From Hydrogenophilales bacterium (GTDB lineage: Bacteria > Pseudomonadota > Gammaproteobacteria > Burkholderiales > Thiobacillaceae): a DNA stretch of 64,000 nt. A program made the translations under genes and the position numbers. Shown piece by piece: positions 6,601-13,857 of this stretch. The notes under the pieces were generated by a model. That model saw only the letters and a program-made list of their open reading frames with translations, searched no databases and was not told where the DNA came from. Every line of letters starts with the position of its first letter. Position 1 is the first letter of the stretch. The DNA is taken from assembly GCA_016703155.1 (NCBI GenBank), contig JADJCP010000002.1:558001-622000 (forward strand), written 5' to 3'.

Positions 6601-6668
6601 CTTACCACCCTCGCGGGGATGCCGTCCCCGCCAGGGGCAGGGTGTCTCCGCACTTCTTGGAGAGCATC
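6601..6668 (+). promoter_or_regulatory. radC-RNA-like leader before the helicase
   Basis: Stem 1 is GCGGGGA with TCCCCGC. The conserved CAGGGGCAGGGTGTCTCCG follows, and TCTCC pairs with GGAGA at the Shine-Dalgarno. The ATG is at 6669. Confidence 0.75.
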
Positions 6669-9365
6669 ATGCAAGTCACTCAACATCAATTTCACGTCAC
6701 GACATCCACCCAACCGGTGGGCGAAGATAACAAGCTGCATTCGGACATCCTGGAGTTCATCGCCTCGCATCCCAAGCCCGAGGAGGCCCCGGAACAATGG
6801 GTCATCTGCAAGCTCTTCGACGCCTTCGGCTCGGCCACCTGGTGGCTGACCGAATACGACGCCAAAGAGCGGATCGGCTTCGGCTTCGTTACCGGCCTGG
6901 ACTACGACGAATGGGGCACCGTCTCCATCGACGAGTTGGCCGAGCTGCATGCCGGCTTGTCCGGTATGCCGGGATCGGCGCCTCGCATCGAAGTGGATCG
7001 ATATTTCCGACCGCGCAGCAAGGACGAAGCCGTGTCCGCCTACTATCAGCGAACCAACGAGGGCGTCCAGGCACAGGAAGAACGATTCGATGGCGACATC
7101 GCGCCGATCGCCGAGCCTGGGGTGTTGTCGCTATCGGAGTTCGTTTCATCGTTCGGCTCGGGCCTGCTCGAAGCCGTGCGCCGACAGAACCCGCCCGTTT
7201 ATTCCGGAGTACCAAATGAACGGCGGGAGGCGGTGATGGACGCCCTCACCCGGGCGCCCTTCCCTGCCCAGCGCGAAGTGGTGCAAGCCATGGCCGCGCT
7301 GCTCTTCGATGAAAACGATCCAGCCGGCATCATCAACGCCGAGATGGGCACGGGCAAGACCATGATGGCCATCGCGGCCGCCGCGGTCGCCCATGCCGAA
7401 GGCTATCCACGCAGCCTGGTGATCTGCCCTCCTCACCTGGTCTACAAGTGGCGGCGGGAGATCAAGCAGACGGTGCCGAATGCGCGGGTCTGGGTGCTGA
7501 ACGGCCCAGACACGCTCAAGAAGCTCCTGACGCTACGGCAGATGCGCGAAGCGCCACTTCATCCCGAGTTCTTCGTGATGGGCCGGGTGCGGATGCGCAT
7601 GGGCTACCACTGGAAGCCGTCTTTCATCATCAAGCGCGTCGTGGAAACGGTCGAGGCCGGCGATACGACGATCCCTGGCGGGGCTCGGGTCGCCTGTTGT
7701 CCGAGCTGCTACGCCTGGGTGACGGATGGGGACGATGCGCCCCTCAATCCCGCCCTGGCGGAAATGCACTTGGCCAAGGAACGCCGTTTCTGCCCGCATT
7801 GCCATGGTGCCTTGTGGACGTTGACCCGTCCGCAGGCCTCGGCGAAGTCGCGGGAGGAGATGGTGCTCGCGGCCATGCAGCAGCTACCGACGATTGGCAC
7901 GAAAACCGCGCGCCGGTTGTTGGACAAGTTCGGCGCCACGATGCTGGGCGACATGCTGGAGGACAACGTCTACGAGTTCATCAACCTGATGGACGAGGAT
8001 GGCGACCTGTTCTTCTCCGATCGCCAGGCGACCCGAATGGAGCGGGCCATGGCCAACTCCGAGTTCAGCTTTGGGCAAGGCGGCTACCAGCCGACCGAGT
8101 TCATCAAGCGCTATCTGCCCCAGGGCTACTTCGGCTTGCTCATCGTCGACGAAGGTCACGAGTTCAAGAACGAGGGCTCCGCCCAGGGCCAGGCCTTCGG
8201 CGTGCTGGCCAGGAAATGCAGCAAAACGCTGCTCCTGACCGGAACGCTGATGGGCGGTTATGCCGACGATCTCTTCTATTTGCTCTGGCGGCTACAACCC
8301 AGGGCGATGATGGAGGACGGTTTCGGCTACTCGCGGCGCGGCTCGCTCGGGCCGGCCTCCGTGGGCTTTCTGCGCGCCCATGGCGTCATCAAGGACATCT
8401 ACAAGTCCAAAAGTGACGACGAAGCCCGATCCCATCGCACGGCGCGCGGTCGACAGACCGTGCATCGTGCAACCAAGGGACCGGGTTTCGGCCCGAACGG
8501 CATCATGCGGTATGTGGTGCCGATCAGTGCGTTCCTGAAGCTCAAGCAGATCGGCGGCAATGTCCTGCCACCCTACGAGGAACATTTCGAGGGAGTGGTC
8601 ATGACGCCGATCCAGCATGAGTGGTATCGAAAGCTGGAAGATGCACTGAAACAGGCATTGAAAGATGCCTTGCGTGCCGGGGACCACAGCCTGTTGGGGG
8701 TGGTGCTCAACGCCTTACTGGCGTGGCCGGATTGCGCGTTCCGCGAGGAGCACGTCGTCCACCCGCATCGTCGCGACCGCGTGTTGGCTCATGTGCCGGC
8801 GCTGTTCGACGGTTCGGAGCCAATGCCGAAGGAGCGCATGCTCATTGAGCGCGTGAAGGCCGAGAAAGCCAGGGGACGTCGTGTCCTGATTTACACGGTC
8901 TACACGGGCACCCGTGACACCACGGCGAGGCTGAAGGCGCTTCTGGCGTTGGAGGGCATCAAAGTGGCGACACTGAGCGCCAGCGTGGCCGCCGAGAAGC
9001 GGGAAGACTGGGTCGCCGACCAAGTCGACCGCGGCATCGACGTGCTGATAACCAACCCCGAGTTGGTGAAAACCGGTCTCGACCTGCTGGAGTTTCCGAC
9101 CATCGTGTTCCTACAGTCCGGGTACAACGTCTACACCCTGCAACAGGCCGCCCGCCGTTCCTGGCGGATCGGCCAGAAGCAAGCAGTGGACGTGGTTTTC
9201 CTGGGCTACCAGGGCACGGCGCAGTTGGCCTGCCTTGAGCTGATGGCGAAGAAGATCGCCGTGGCTCAATCGACTTCGGGCGACATGCCCGAGTCGGGGC
9301 TGGACGTGTTGAACCAGTCGGGTGATTCCATCGAAGTGGCACTGGCCAGGCAGTTGGTGGCCTGA
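6669..9365 (+). CDS. SNF2-family DNA helicase/translocase with Zn-ribbon and HhH-like insert
   Basis: An 898-residue superfamily 2 ATPase. Motif I is AEMGTGKTMM (near residue 224), motif II DEGH (near 492) and motif III LLLTGTLMGG (near 523). The C-terminal lobe ends with QQAARRSWRIGQ (near 828), the SNF2-type motif VI. Between motifs I and II lie two Cys pairs, C-C-P-S-C near 340 and F-C-P-H-C near 373, forming a probable zinc ribbon. A PTIGTKTARRLLDKFG segment near 404 looks like a helix-hairpin-helix DNA-binding motif. The N-terminal 200 residues are unassigned. It shares its leader type with the methyltransferase, suggesting joint control. No nuclease domain was seen. Confidence 0.88.
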   Translation: MQVTQHQFHVTTSTQPVGEDNKLHSDILEFIASHPKPEEAPEQWVICKLFDAFGSATWWLTEYDAKERIGFGFVTGLDYDEWGTVSIDELAELHAGLSGMPGSAPRIEVDRYFRPRSKDEAVSAYYQRTNEGVQAQEERFDGDIAPIAEPGVLSLSEFVSSFGSGLLEAVRRQNPPVYSGVPNERREAVMDALTRAPFPAQREVVQAMAALLFDENDPAGIINAEMGTGKTMMAIAAAAVAHAEGYPRSLVICPPHLVYKWRREIKQTVPNARVWVLNGPDTLKKLLTLRQMREAPLHPEFFVMGRVRMRMGYHWKPSFIIKRVVETVEAGDTTIPGGARVACCPSCYAWVTDGDDAPLNPALAEMHLAKERRFCPHCHGALWTLTRPQASAKSREEMVLAAMQQLPTIGTKTARRLLDKFGATMLGDMLEDNVYEFINLMDEDGDLFFSDRQATRMERAMANSEFSFGQGGYQPTEFIKRYLPQGYFGLLIVDEGHEFKNEGSAQGQAFGVLARKCSKTLLLTGTLMGGYADDLFYLLWRLQPRAMMEDGFGYSRRGSLGPASVGFLRAHGVIKDIYKSKSDDEARSHRTARGRQTVHRATKGPGFGPNGIMRYVVPISAFLKLKQIGGNVLPPYEEHFEGVVMTPIQHEWYRKLEDALKQALKDALRAGDHSLLGVVLNALLAWPDCAFREEHVVHPHRRDRVLAHVPALFDGSEPMPKERMLIERVKAEKARGRRVLIYTVYTGTRDTTARLKALLALEGIKVATLSASVAAEKREDWVADQVDRGIDVLITNPELVKTGLDLLEFPTIVFLQSGYNVYTLQQAARRSWRIGQKQAVDVVFLGYQGTAQLACLELMAKKIAVAQSTSGDMPESGLDVLNQSGDSIEVALARQLVA

Positions 9366-9421
9366 TCTTCCTCGGCGCGCCTCAAGGCGTGCCGGGGTTC
9401 ATTACAGAATTGGAGGTGATG

Positions 9422-9622
9422 ATGTTGACGAATCCGGATCAAGAACGGCTCGATAAAGCCGCTCAGGCGGCCCAGTTATTGCAGCAGGATCTGCTGGATC
9501 TGAGTCGGGCCGACAACCCGCTCCTGGCGGACATTGGCTATGGACTCCTGGAGGAAATCGTGGCCTTGCACACCCGGCTGGATCGTCTGTGCGTGGTAAC
9601 GCGTGAATCGCCAGAGGGATGA
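9422..9622 (+). CDS. Small helical protein, unknown
   Basis: A 66-residue protein, mostly two amphipathic helices rich in Leu, Ala and Asp. The ATG at 9422 is preferred over the adjacent ATG at 9419 because it lies at a normal distance from GGAGG (9412-9416). It begins 57 bases after the helicase stop, with a TCAA-loop hairpin (9373-9394) between them and no T-run, so it is probably in the helicase transcript. Function unknown. Confidence 0.6.
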   Translation: MLTNPDQERLDKAAQAAQLLQQDLLDLSRADNPLLADIGYGLLEEIVALHTRLDRLCVVTRESPEG

Positions 9623-9718
9623 GGAGGTGTACCGCCATGCCTCTATTGTTTGATCAGCTAAACTGTTGTGTAGAGTCTATTCAATGATATCCCCACCCCC
9701 GAGCAACTCGGGGTCTTC

Positions 9719-9743
9719 AACCGCCCTCATGGGCGGTTTTTTT
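9719..9743 (+). terminator. Intrinsic terminator at the end of the accessory block
   Basis: AACCGCCC (9719-9726) and GGGCGGTT (9731-9738) pair over TCAT, followed by five T. A second hairpin, CCCCGAG with CTCGGGG (9697-9713), stands just upstream. The T-run is on the + strand, so it ends transcripts from the helicase block. Its right part overlaps the 3' end of the divergent regulator gene. Confidence 0.9.
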
Positions 9744-10203
9744 GTTTCCCCATGAGTAAATAATGACTGCCAGATTTAGCATCGAAATGGCATGCACAAG
9801 CCTCGCCATGTGCTGCTGCCACCAATTCATGCAAAATACCGCACTCCCGTGCGCTGTGGTTTTCTCCGCATTGCGCCCGCAACGCAGCAAGTTGGCTCTC
9901 CAGTGCGCGTAAGCTGTTGAGCCGCGCCTGCACACGAGCCAATTGCTCGTCGATCAGCCGGTTGATGTCGCCACACTCCGCCTCTGGGTGGGCGACGAAA
10001 TCCAGCAGGCGTCGGATCGACTCCAGGGGCATGTCCAATGCCCGGCAATGACGGATGAAGGCCAGTCGTTCCAGATGAGCCTGCTGGTAGGCACGGTAGC
10101 CATTGGCCTCGCGTCCGGGCTCGGGCAGCAGTCCGGCCTTCTCGTAATAGCGGATGGTCTCGATATCCACCCCGGTGGCTTTCGCCAGATCACCGATGCG
10201 CAT
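9727..10203 (-). CDS. MerR-family metal regulator, PbrR/CadR type
   Basis: A 158-residue MerR-family activator. The N-terminal winged helix-turn-helix (MRIGDLAKATGVDIETIRYY) and the long dimerisation helix are complete. The metal-site cysteines are at 77, 112 and 121, with spacing C-x34-C-x8-C. This matches the lead regulator PbrR (78, 113, 122) better than CadR, whose last gap is shorter. A C-terminal C-A-C-H-F tail adds possible ligands. It is divergent from the transporter at 10300, with a MerR-type operator between them. Pb(II), Cd(II) or Zn(II) are the likely inducers; the spacing favours lead. Confidence 0.9.
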   Translation of the reverse strand: MRIGDLAKATGVDIETIRYYEKAGLLPEPGREANGYRAYQQAHLERLAFIRHCRALDMPLESIRRLLDFVAHPEAECGDINRLIDEQLARVQARLNSLRALESQLAALRAQCGENHSARECGILHELVAAAHGEACACHFDAKSGSHYLLMGKQKNRP

Positions 10204-10238
10204 GGCTCACTCCAAATCAAGAACATGACTTTACCCTC

Positions 10239-10269
10239 TTGACCCCGGAGCGGCTCCAGGGTTTCCAAT
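10239..10269 (+). promoter_or_regulatory. MerR-type promoter/operator for the cation transporter
   Basis: A -35 box TTGACC (10239-10244) and a weak -10 (TCCAAT, 10264-10269) are separated by 19 bases, the overlong spacing typical of MerR-activated promoters. Between and across them lies the dyad ACCCCGGAG-CGG-CTCCAGGGT (10242-10262), close to PbrR/CadR operators. Confidence 0.8.
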
Positions 10270-10299
10270 GCAGCCATCTCATCACCGAAATTCATAACC

Positions 10300-10932
10300 A
10301 TGTCAGGTTGCTCCTGCACCGGAAGTTGTGAGTCCTCCAGTACCGCCGTGTCACCGCGTTACCGGCGTGTATTGTGGGTGGCGCTTGTCCTCAACGCCGT
10401 GATGTTCTTTGTGGAAATCGGCGGCGGCCTGCAATCCGGATCGGTGTCCCTGTTGGCCGATGCAGTCGATTTCGCGGGGGACGCCGCCAACTACGGCCTC
10501 TCATTGGCGGTACTGTCCATGGGACTGGCCTGGCGGGCACGTGCAGCCTGGGTCAAGGGCGTCACTATGGGCGTCTACGGCATCCTGGTATTGGCTAAGA
10601 CCGCCTGGGCCGCCTCACTGGGCATCCCGCCCGAGCCGATGACCATGGGATTGGTGGCCCTGCTGGCCCTGGCGGTCAATGTCGGCGTGGCGATCATGCT
10701 TTACGCTTGGCGCAACGGTGACGCCAACATGCGTTCCGTCTGGCTGTGCAGCCGCAACGACGCCATCGGCAACGTGGCGGTGGCCCTCGCCGCCCTAGGC
10801 GTATTCGGCACCGGCTCGGCCTGGCCCGATCTGCTGGTGGCGGGCGTGATGGCGACTCTGGCCTTGACGGCCTCGGTCACGGTTGTGCGGCACGCGCGTG
10901 CCGAGTTGGTTCTGGCTGTTCCTCTGCATTAA
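10300..10932 (+). CDS. Short cation diffusion facilitator (CDF) transporter
   Basis: A 210-residue inner-membrane protein with about six hydrophobic segments of CDF/CzcD type. The acidic motif of membrane segment 2 is D-A-V-D-F-A-G-D, and that of segment 5 is S-R-N-D-A-I-G-N. These replace His-containing versions in many zinc CDFs, so the ion may differ. The protein ends right after the last segment and lacks the usual C-terminal cytosolic domain. A Cys-rich N-terminus (MSGCSCTGSC) could bind metal. It is driven by the divergent MerR-type regulator. Expected role: export of Pb, Cd or Zn from the cytoplasm. Confidence 0.85.
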   Translation: MSGCSCTGSCESSSTAVSPRYRRVLWVALVLNAVMFFVEIGGGLQSGSVSLLADAVDFAGDAANYGLSLAVLSMGLAWRARAAWVKGVTMGVYGILVLAKTAWAASLGIPPEPMTMGLVALLALAVNVGVAIMLYAWRNGDANMRSVWLCSRNDAIGNVAVALAALGVFGTGSAWPDLLVAGVMATLALTASVTVVRHARAELVLAVPLH

Positions 10933-10962
10933 CCCCCAGTTTCCGGGTCAGCAATGCACAGC

Positions 10963-10985
10963 GAAGCGGGGGTAACCCCCGCTTC
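10963..10985 (+). terminator. Hairpin after the CDF gene
   Basis: GAAGCGGGGG (10963-10972) pairs perfectly with CCCCCGCTTC over TAA, 30 bases after the stop codon. There is no T-run, so termination strength is uncertain. A second stem, GGCGGA with TCCGCC, lies at 10992-11009. Confidence 0.5.
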
Positions 10986-11059
10986 CAATAGGGCGGAAAT
11001 TTCTCCGCCATGGACCATGGTAATGCCCAAACTTATGATTGAACTGAATGGAGAACGGC

Positions 11060-11419
11060 ATGAAATTCATCACGCTCACCCTTATTGCGGGCCTCTTCAT
11101 GGCGCCCCAACTTCCGGTGTTGGCCGCCGACAACAACGGCCACGTCATGCATGCCGAACAAGCCAAGGACAGGGTCTGGACCGACGGCACCGTGAAGAAA
11201 ATCAACTCCAATATCGGCAAGATCGCCGTCAGCAATGTGCGCCTGGCCCAACTGGCCAACCTGGATCCGGACAATCCGGACATGCCCGCCTTGGCCTTGA
11301 TGTTCCGGGTTACGGATCCCGCCTGGCTCGACCAGGTCAAACCCGGCGACCGCATCCGTTTCGTGGTGGAACGCCTGGATGGCGCCTTAACGATTACCGC
11401 GCTGCAACCCGGCCGCTGA
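11060..11419 (+). CDS. CusF-like periplasmic protein with degenerate metal site
   Basis: A 119-residue secreted protein with a signal peptide (MKFITLTLIAGLFMAPQLPV, cleavage near AA-D) and the CusF-type small beta-barrel. The start at 11060 follows GGAGA; an upstream ATG at 11048 contains the Shine-Dalgarno and is rejected. It is a close paralogue of the gene at 25771. The paralogue has H-x7-M-P-A-M-T-M, whereas this protein has lost the His, changed M-T-M to L-A-L and gained a short insertion (DPDNP). Copper or silver binding by the normal ligands is therefore unlikely. It opens a module that mirrors the one at 25771. Confidence 0.8.
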   Translation: MKFITLTLIAGLFMAPQLPVLAADNNGHVMHAEQAKDRVWTDGTVKKINSNIGKIAVSNVRLAQLANLDPDNPDMPALALMFRVTDPAWLDQVKPGDRIRFVVERLDGALTITALQPGR

Positions 11420-11458
11420 GGCAGTCTCAATGAGCGACTTTTCCTACCCACGGGGGAC

Positions 11459-11563
11459 ATGAAATCGATGCAGCGCAATACCCTGATGTTCGCCCTGGCC
11501 ATGCCCGCCACCCTGATAGCCACCCAGGTCTTGCGGTTGTGCGGCACGCGCGCGCTGTGTTAG
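11459..11563 (+). pseudogene. Truncated copy of the Met-rich protein gene
   Basis: The first ten residues, MKSMQRNTLM, are identical to the start of the 166-residue Met-rich protein at 26156, and the next few are similar. The frame then runs into unrelated sequence and stops after 34 codons, with no His/Met-rich body. The upstream flank also matches that of the intact gene. This is a remnant left by rearrangement of a duplicated cusF/Met-rich unit. Confidence 0.75.
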
Positions 11564-11573
11564 CTTCCCCGAC

Positions 11574-11924
11574 ATGCGCAAGCTTGTAGCCATCCTTTTC
11601 CTGCTTATCCTGCCGCTGCAGTGGACCACTGCGGCGGTGGCAGCTTATTGCCTGCACGAAACGGATGGTCCAGCCCAGCAGCACATCGGCCACCACGCGC
11701 ATGAACATCAGGCCAGCGCTGCCCAAACGGACAGCGATTCCGGCAATAGCGATTTCGATGCCGACTGCCCGAGTTGCCACGCGCATTTCGCGCAAGCCGT
11801 CATCGACGCCGATTCGCCCATGCTTCCGGTTTCGCAAGTCCGTGCTGCCATGGCTTACCGGGCCTTCCTGCCCACCCCGCCGCCAAGCTCCCTGTTTCGC
11901 CCCCCTCTAGTCGACCTCGCCTGA
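11574..11924 (+). CDS. czcI: CzcI-like periplasmic metal-resistance protein
   Basis: A 116-residue secreted protein beginning MRKLVAILFLLILPLQWTTA, the pattern of CzcI proteins that precede czcCBA operons. After the signal peptide it has YCLHE, a His-rich H-I-G-H-H-A-H-E-H run and C-P-S-C-H-A-H-F, all potential Zn/Co/Cd ligands. The tail is proline-rich. It lies 128 bases before the czcC-like gene, as in known czc clusters. CzcI has been linked to regulation or periplasmic handling of the metal, but its exact function is not settled. Its presence argues that the first RND module handles divalent metals. Confidence 0.8.
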   Translation: MRKLVAILFLLILPLQWTTAAVAAYCLHETDGPAQQHIGHHAHEHQASAAQTDSDSGNSDFDADCPSCHAHFAQAVIDADSPMLPVSQVRAAMAYRAFLPTPPPSSLFRPPLVDLA

Positions 11925-12052
11925 AGCTCCGGCAGGTTGGCGCGTCCCTCGATTCCCTCGTTGTCGCGATTACCTCGCCGGATTTGACGTAAGTATTTGC
12001 GTTATTCCCGGCTGCCCTCGACGTGGGCGGCCGCATCAGGACGAGGCTTCAA

Positions 12053-13303
12053 ATGAACATTGTGTTCCGCTTTAGGGGAAGTGCTTCCCTCTGGCTGCTG
12101 GCATGGGCCATCCCATTTGCCGCACTGATTCCCCCTGCCCAGGCTGTGGAAACGTCTCCAACTCTCAAACAGGCCTTCAAGGCCGCCTGGGCACGTCAGC
12201 CGGAGGCGCGTGCCGCCAGGGCGCGACGCGATGCCGTCGGCGCACGTCGGCAGACGGCCGACAGCTGGCTGGCGGAGCCGCCCAGCCTGGATGTTTCCTA
12301 CAAAACCGACCAGCTCAATCACGACCAGGGCAGCCGGGAATACGAGGTCGGCCTCGCCATGCCGCTCTGGTTGCCAGGCGAGCGGGCCGGTCAACGCGCC
12401 CTGGCCGAAGTCGAAGGCGCCGCGCTGGAATGGCGGTTGGAATCTGCACAACTGCGTACGGCGGGCGAAGTACGCGAGGCCTGGTGGTCCCTGGCCTTGG
12501 CGCGTATCGATCTGGAGGCCGCCGAGGCCCGCCGGCAAAACGCCGAACGGCTGGCCGCCGACGTGGCCCGGCGGGTCAAGGCGGGCGACCTGTCGCGGGC
12601 CGATGGGCACCAGGCCGACGCCGCCGTGGCTGGGGCCGTCGCCGAAGTCGCGCGGTCACGCGGGGCACTGGCCGAAGCGGCCAAGCGCCTGCGCAGCCTT
12701 ACGGGCGTAACGGTGAATGGTGCTGTATCCGCTGCCACCGAACCCACCCCATCCCAAGCCAACGAGGGGGACGTACATCCGCTCTTGAAGGATATGGCCG
12801 CCCGTGTCGAGACGGCCCGCGCCGCTCGCAACCTGGCCGGTGTGCAAAGCCGCGCCAACCCGGAACTACGCCTGGCTGCAACCCGCGACCGTGCGGCTGC
12901 GGGCGATGCCTGGTCCAACACCCTCACCCTGGGCGTGCGCATCCCCTTCGGCTCCGACAGCCGGCAGCGCGTCCGTGTCGCCACGGCGACCGCCGAGGAA
13001 ACCGAGGTGGAGGCTCAACTGGCCGTCGAACAGGAACGCATCGCCGCCGAGATCGACGCCGCCCGTCAGCGCGAAGAAGCGGCCCGTGCCTGGCTGGCTG
13101 CCGCCGAGCAGCGGGCGCAGCTGGCGAACGAGTCGCGCGGCTTCTTCGAGAAATCCTTCCGCCTGGGCGAGACCGACCTGCCCACCCGTTTGCGCATCGA
13201 GGGCGAAGCGGCCGAGGCCGAACGCGAGGCCGCCCGTGCCCGCGTCGAACTGGCCGCATCGGTCTCCGCCCTGCGCCAGGCCTTGGGCCTGCTACCCGAA
13301 TAA
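12053..13303 (+). CDS. czcC: CzcC-type outer-membrane efflux protein
   Basis: A 416-residue TolC/OMF-family protein with a signal peptide ending near P-A-Q-A-V. Two repeated helical hairpins are visible (E-A-R-A-A-R-A-R-R-D and A-R-I-D-L-E-A-A-E-A-R-R), as usual for the periplasmic tunnel. There is no lipobox, unlike CusC. The start at 12053 follows GAGG and leaves a normal signal peptide. The product should form the outer-membrane duct of the RND system encoded by the following genes, which lie within one operon to 18508. The paralogue at 26653 has the same length and order. Confidence 0.9.
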   Translation: MNIVFRFRGSASLWLLAWAIPFAALIPPAQAVETSPTLKQAFKAAWARQPEARAARARRDAVGARRQTADSWLAEPPSLDVSYKTDQLNHDQGSREYEVGLAMPLWLPGERAGQRALAEVEGAALEWRLESAQLRTAGEVREAWWSLALARIDLEAAEARRQNAERLAADVARRVKAGDLSRADGHQADAAVAGAVAEVARSRGALAEAAKRLRSLTGVTVNGAVSAATEPTPSQANEGDVHPLLKDMAARVETARAARNLAGVQSRANPELRLAATRDRAAAGDAWSNTLTLGVRIPFGSDSRQRVRVATATAEETEVEAQLAVEQERIAAEIDAARQREEAARAWLAAAEQRAQLANESRGFFEKSFRLGETDLPTRLRIEGEAAEAEREAARARVELAASVSALRQALGLLPE

Positions 13304-13320
13304 TTCAGGAGGAAACACCC

Positions 13321-13857
13321 ATGAACCCCAAACATATCCTGGCGGCCCTGAGCCTGGCCGTCGCTTCGCCAGCCTGGGCCGGTGATGGACACGACCATGG
13401 CGACGCCCCCGCCGCCACTGCCGGCTCCACGTTGCCGCGCTTTGCCGCCACGTCCGATCTCTTCGAACTGGTCGGCGTGCTCGACGGCAAACATCTGACC
13501 CTCTGGCTCGACCATGCCGCCGACAACAGCCCGGTCAAGGACGCCAAGCTCGAACTGGAACTCGGCGGCATCAAGGTGCCAGTGAAGGTCCACGGTGAAG
13601 GGGAATTCGAGGCCATCCTGGCCAAGCCGCTCACGCCGGGGGAATTCCCGGTTGCCGCCACCGTGTATGCCGGTGAGGAGGCCGACCTACTGGCTGGCGA
13701 TTTTGATATCCACGCCGAAGCCGAAGCTGCCGAGGCCGCGCATACCCATGGCTGGCAGGAATACGCCCTCTGGGCCGCCATCGCTGGCGCGGCACTGGCC
13801 GGCCTGGCCGCGCTGATCCGTCGCCTTCGCAGCCAACGCTTGGGAGGTGCCGCATGA
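13321..13857 (+). CDS. Secreted His-rich protein with C-terminal membrane anchor, RND-module partner
   Basis: A 178-residue protein. It has a signal peptide, a short His/Asp patch (GDGHDHGD), a beta-rich periplasmic domain of about 100 residues, and one C-terminal membrane segment followed by a basic tail. It sits between the outer-membrane and adaptor genes, and its stop overlaps the adaptor start (ATGA). The product at 27876 has the same design in the same position, so it is a fixed partner of this RND subtype. Metal delivery to the pump is a reasonable guess; no family name is recognised. Confidence 0.75.
   Translation: MNPKHILAALSLAVASPAWAGDGHDHGDAPAATAGSTLPRFAATSDLFELVGVLDGKHLTLWLDHAADNSPVKDAKLELELGGIKVPVKVHGEGEFEAILAKPLTPGEFPVAATVYAGEEADLLAGDFDIHAEAEAAEAAHTHGWQEYALWAAIAGAALAGLAALIRRLRSQRLGGAA

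Noticed and set aside
9637..9687. 16-codon frame with a good ribosome binding site (GAGGAGG) after the 9422 gene
   Set aside because: Too short and without a repeated leader or homologue to support it; it could be a chance frame before the terminator.
12103..13320. Extending the 13321 gene upstream to 12103
   Set aside because: It is the alternative frame of czcC; ATG 13321 has AGGAGG before it and a signal peptide.
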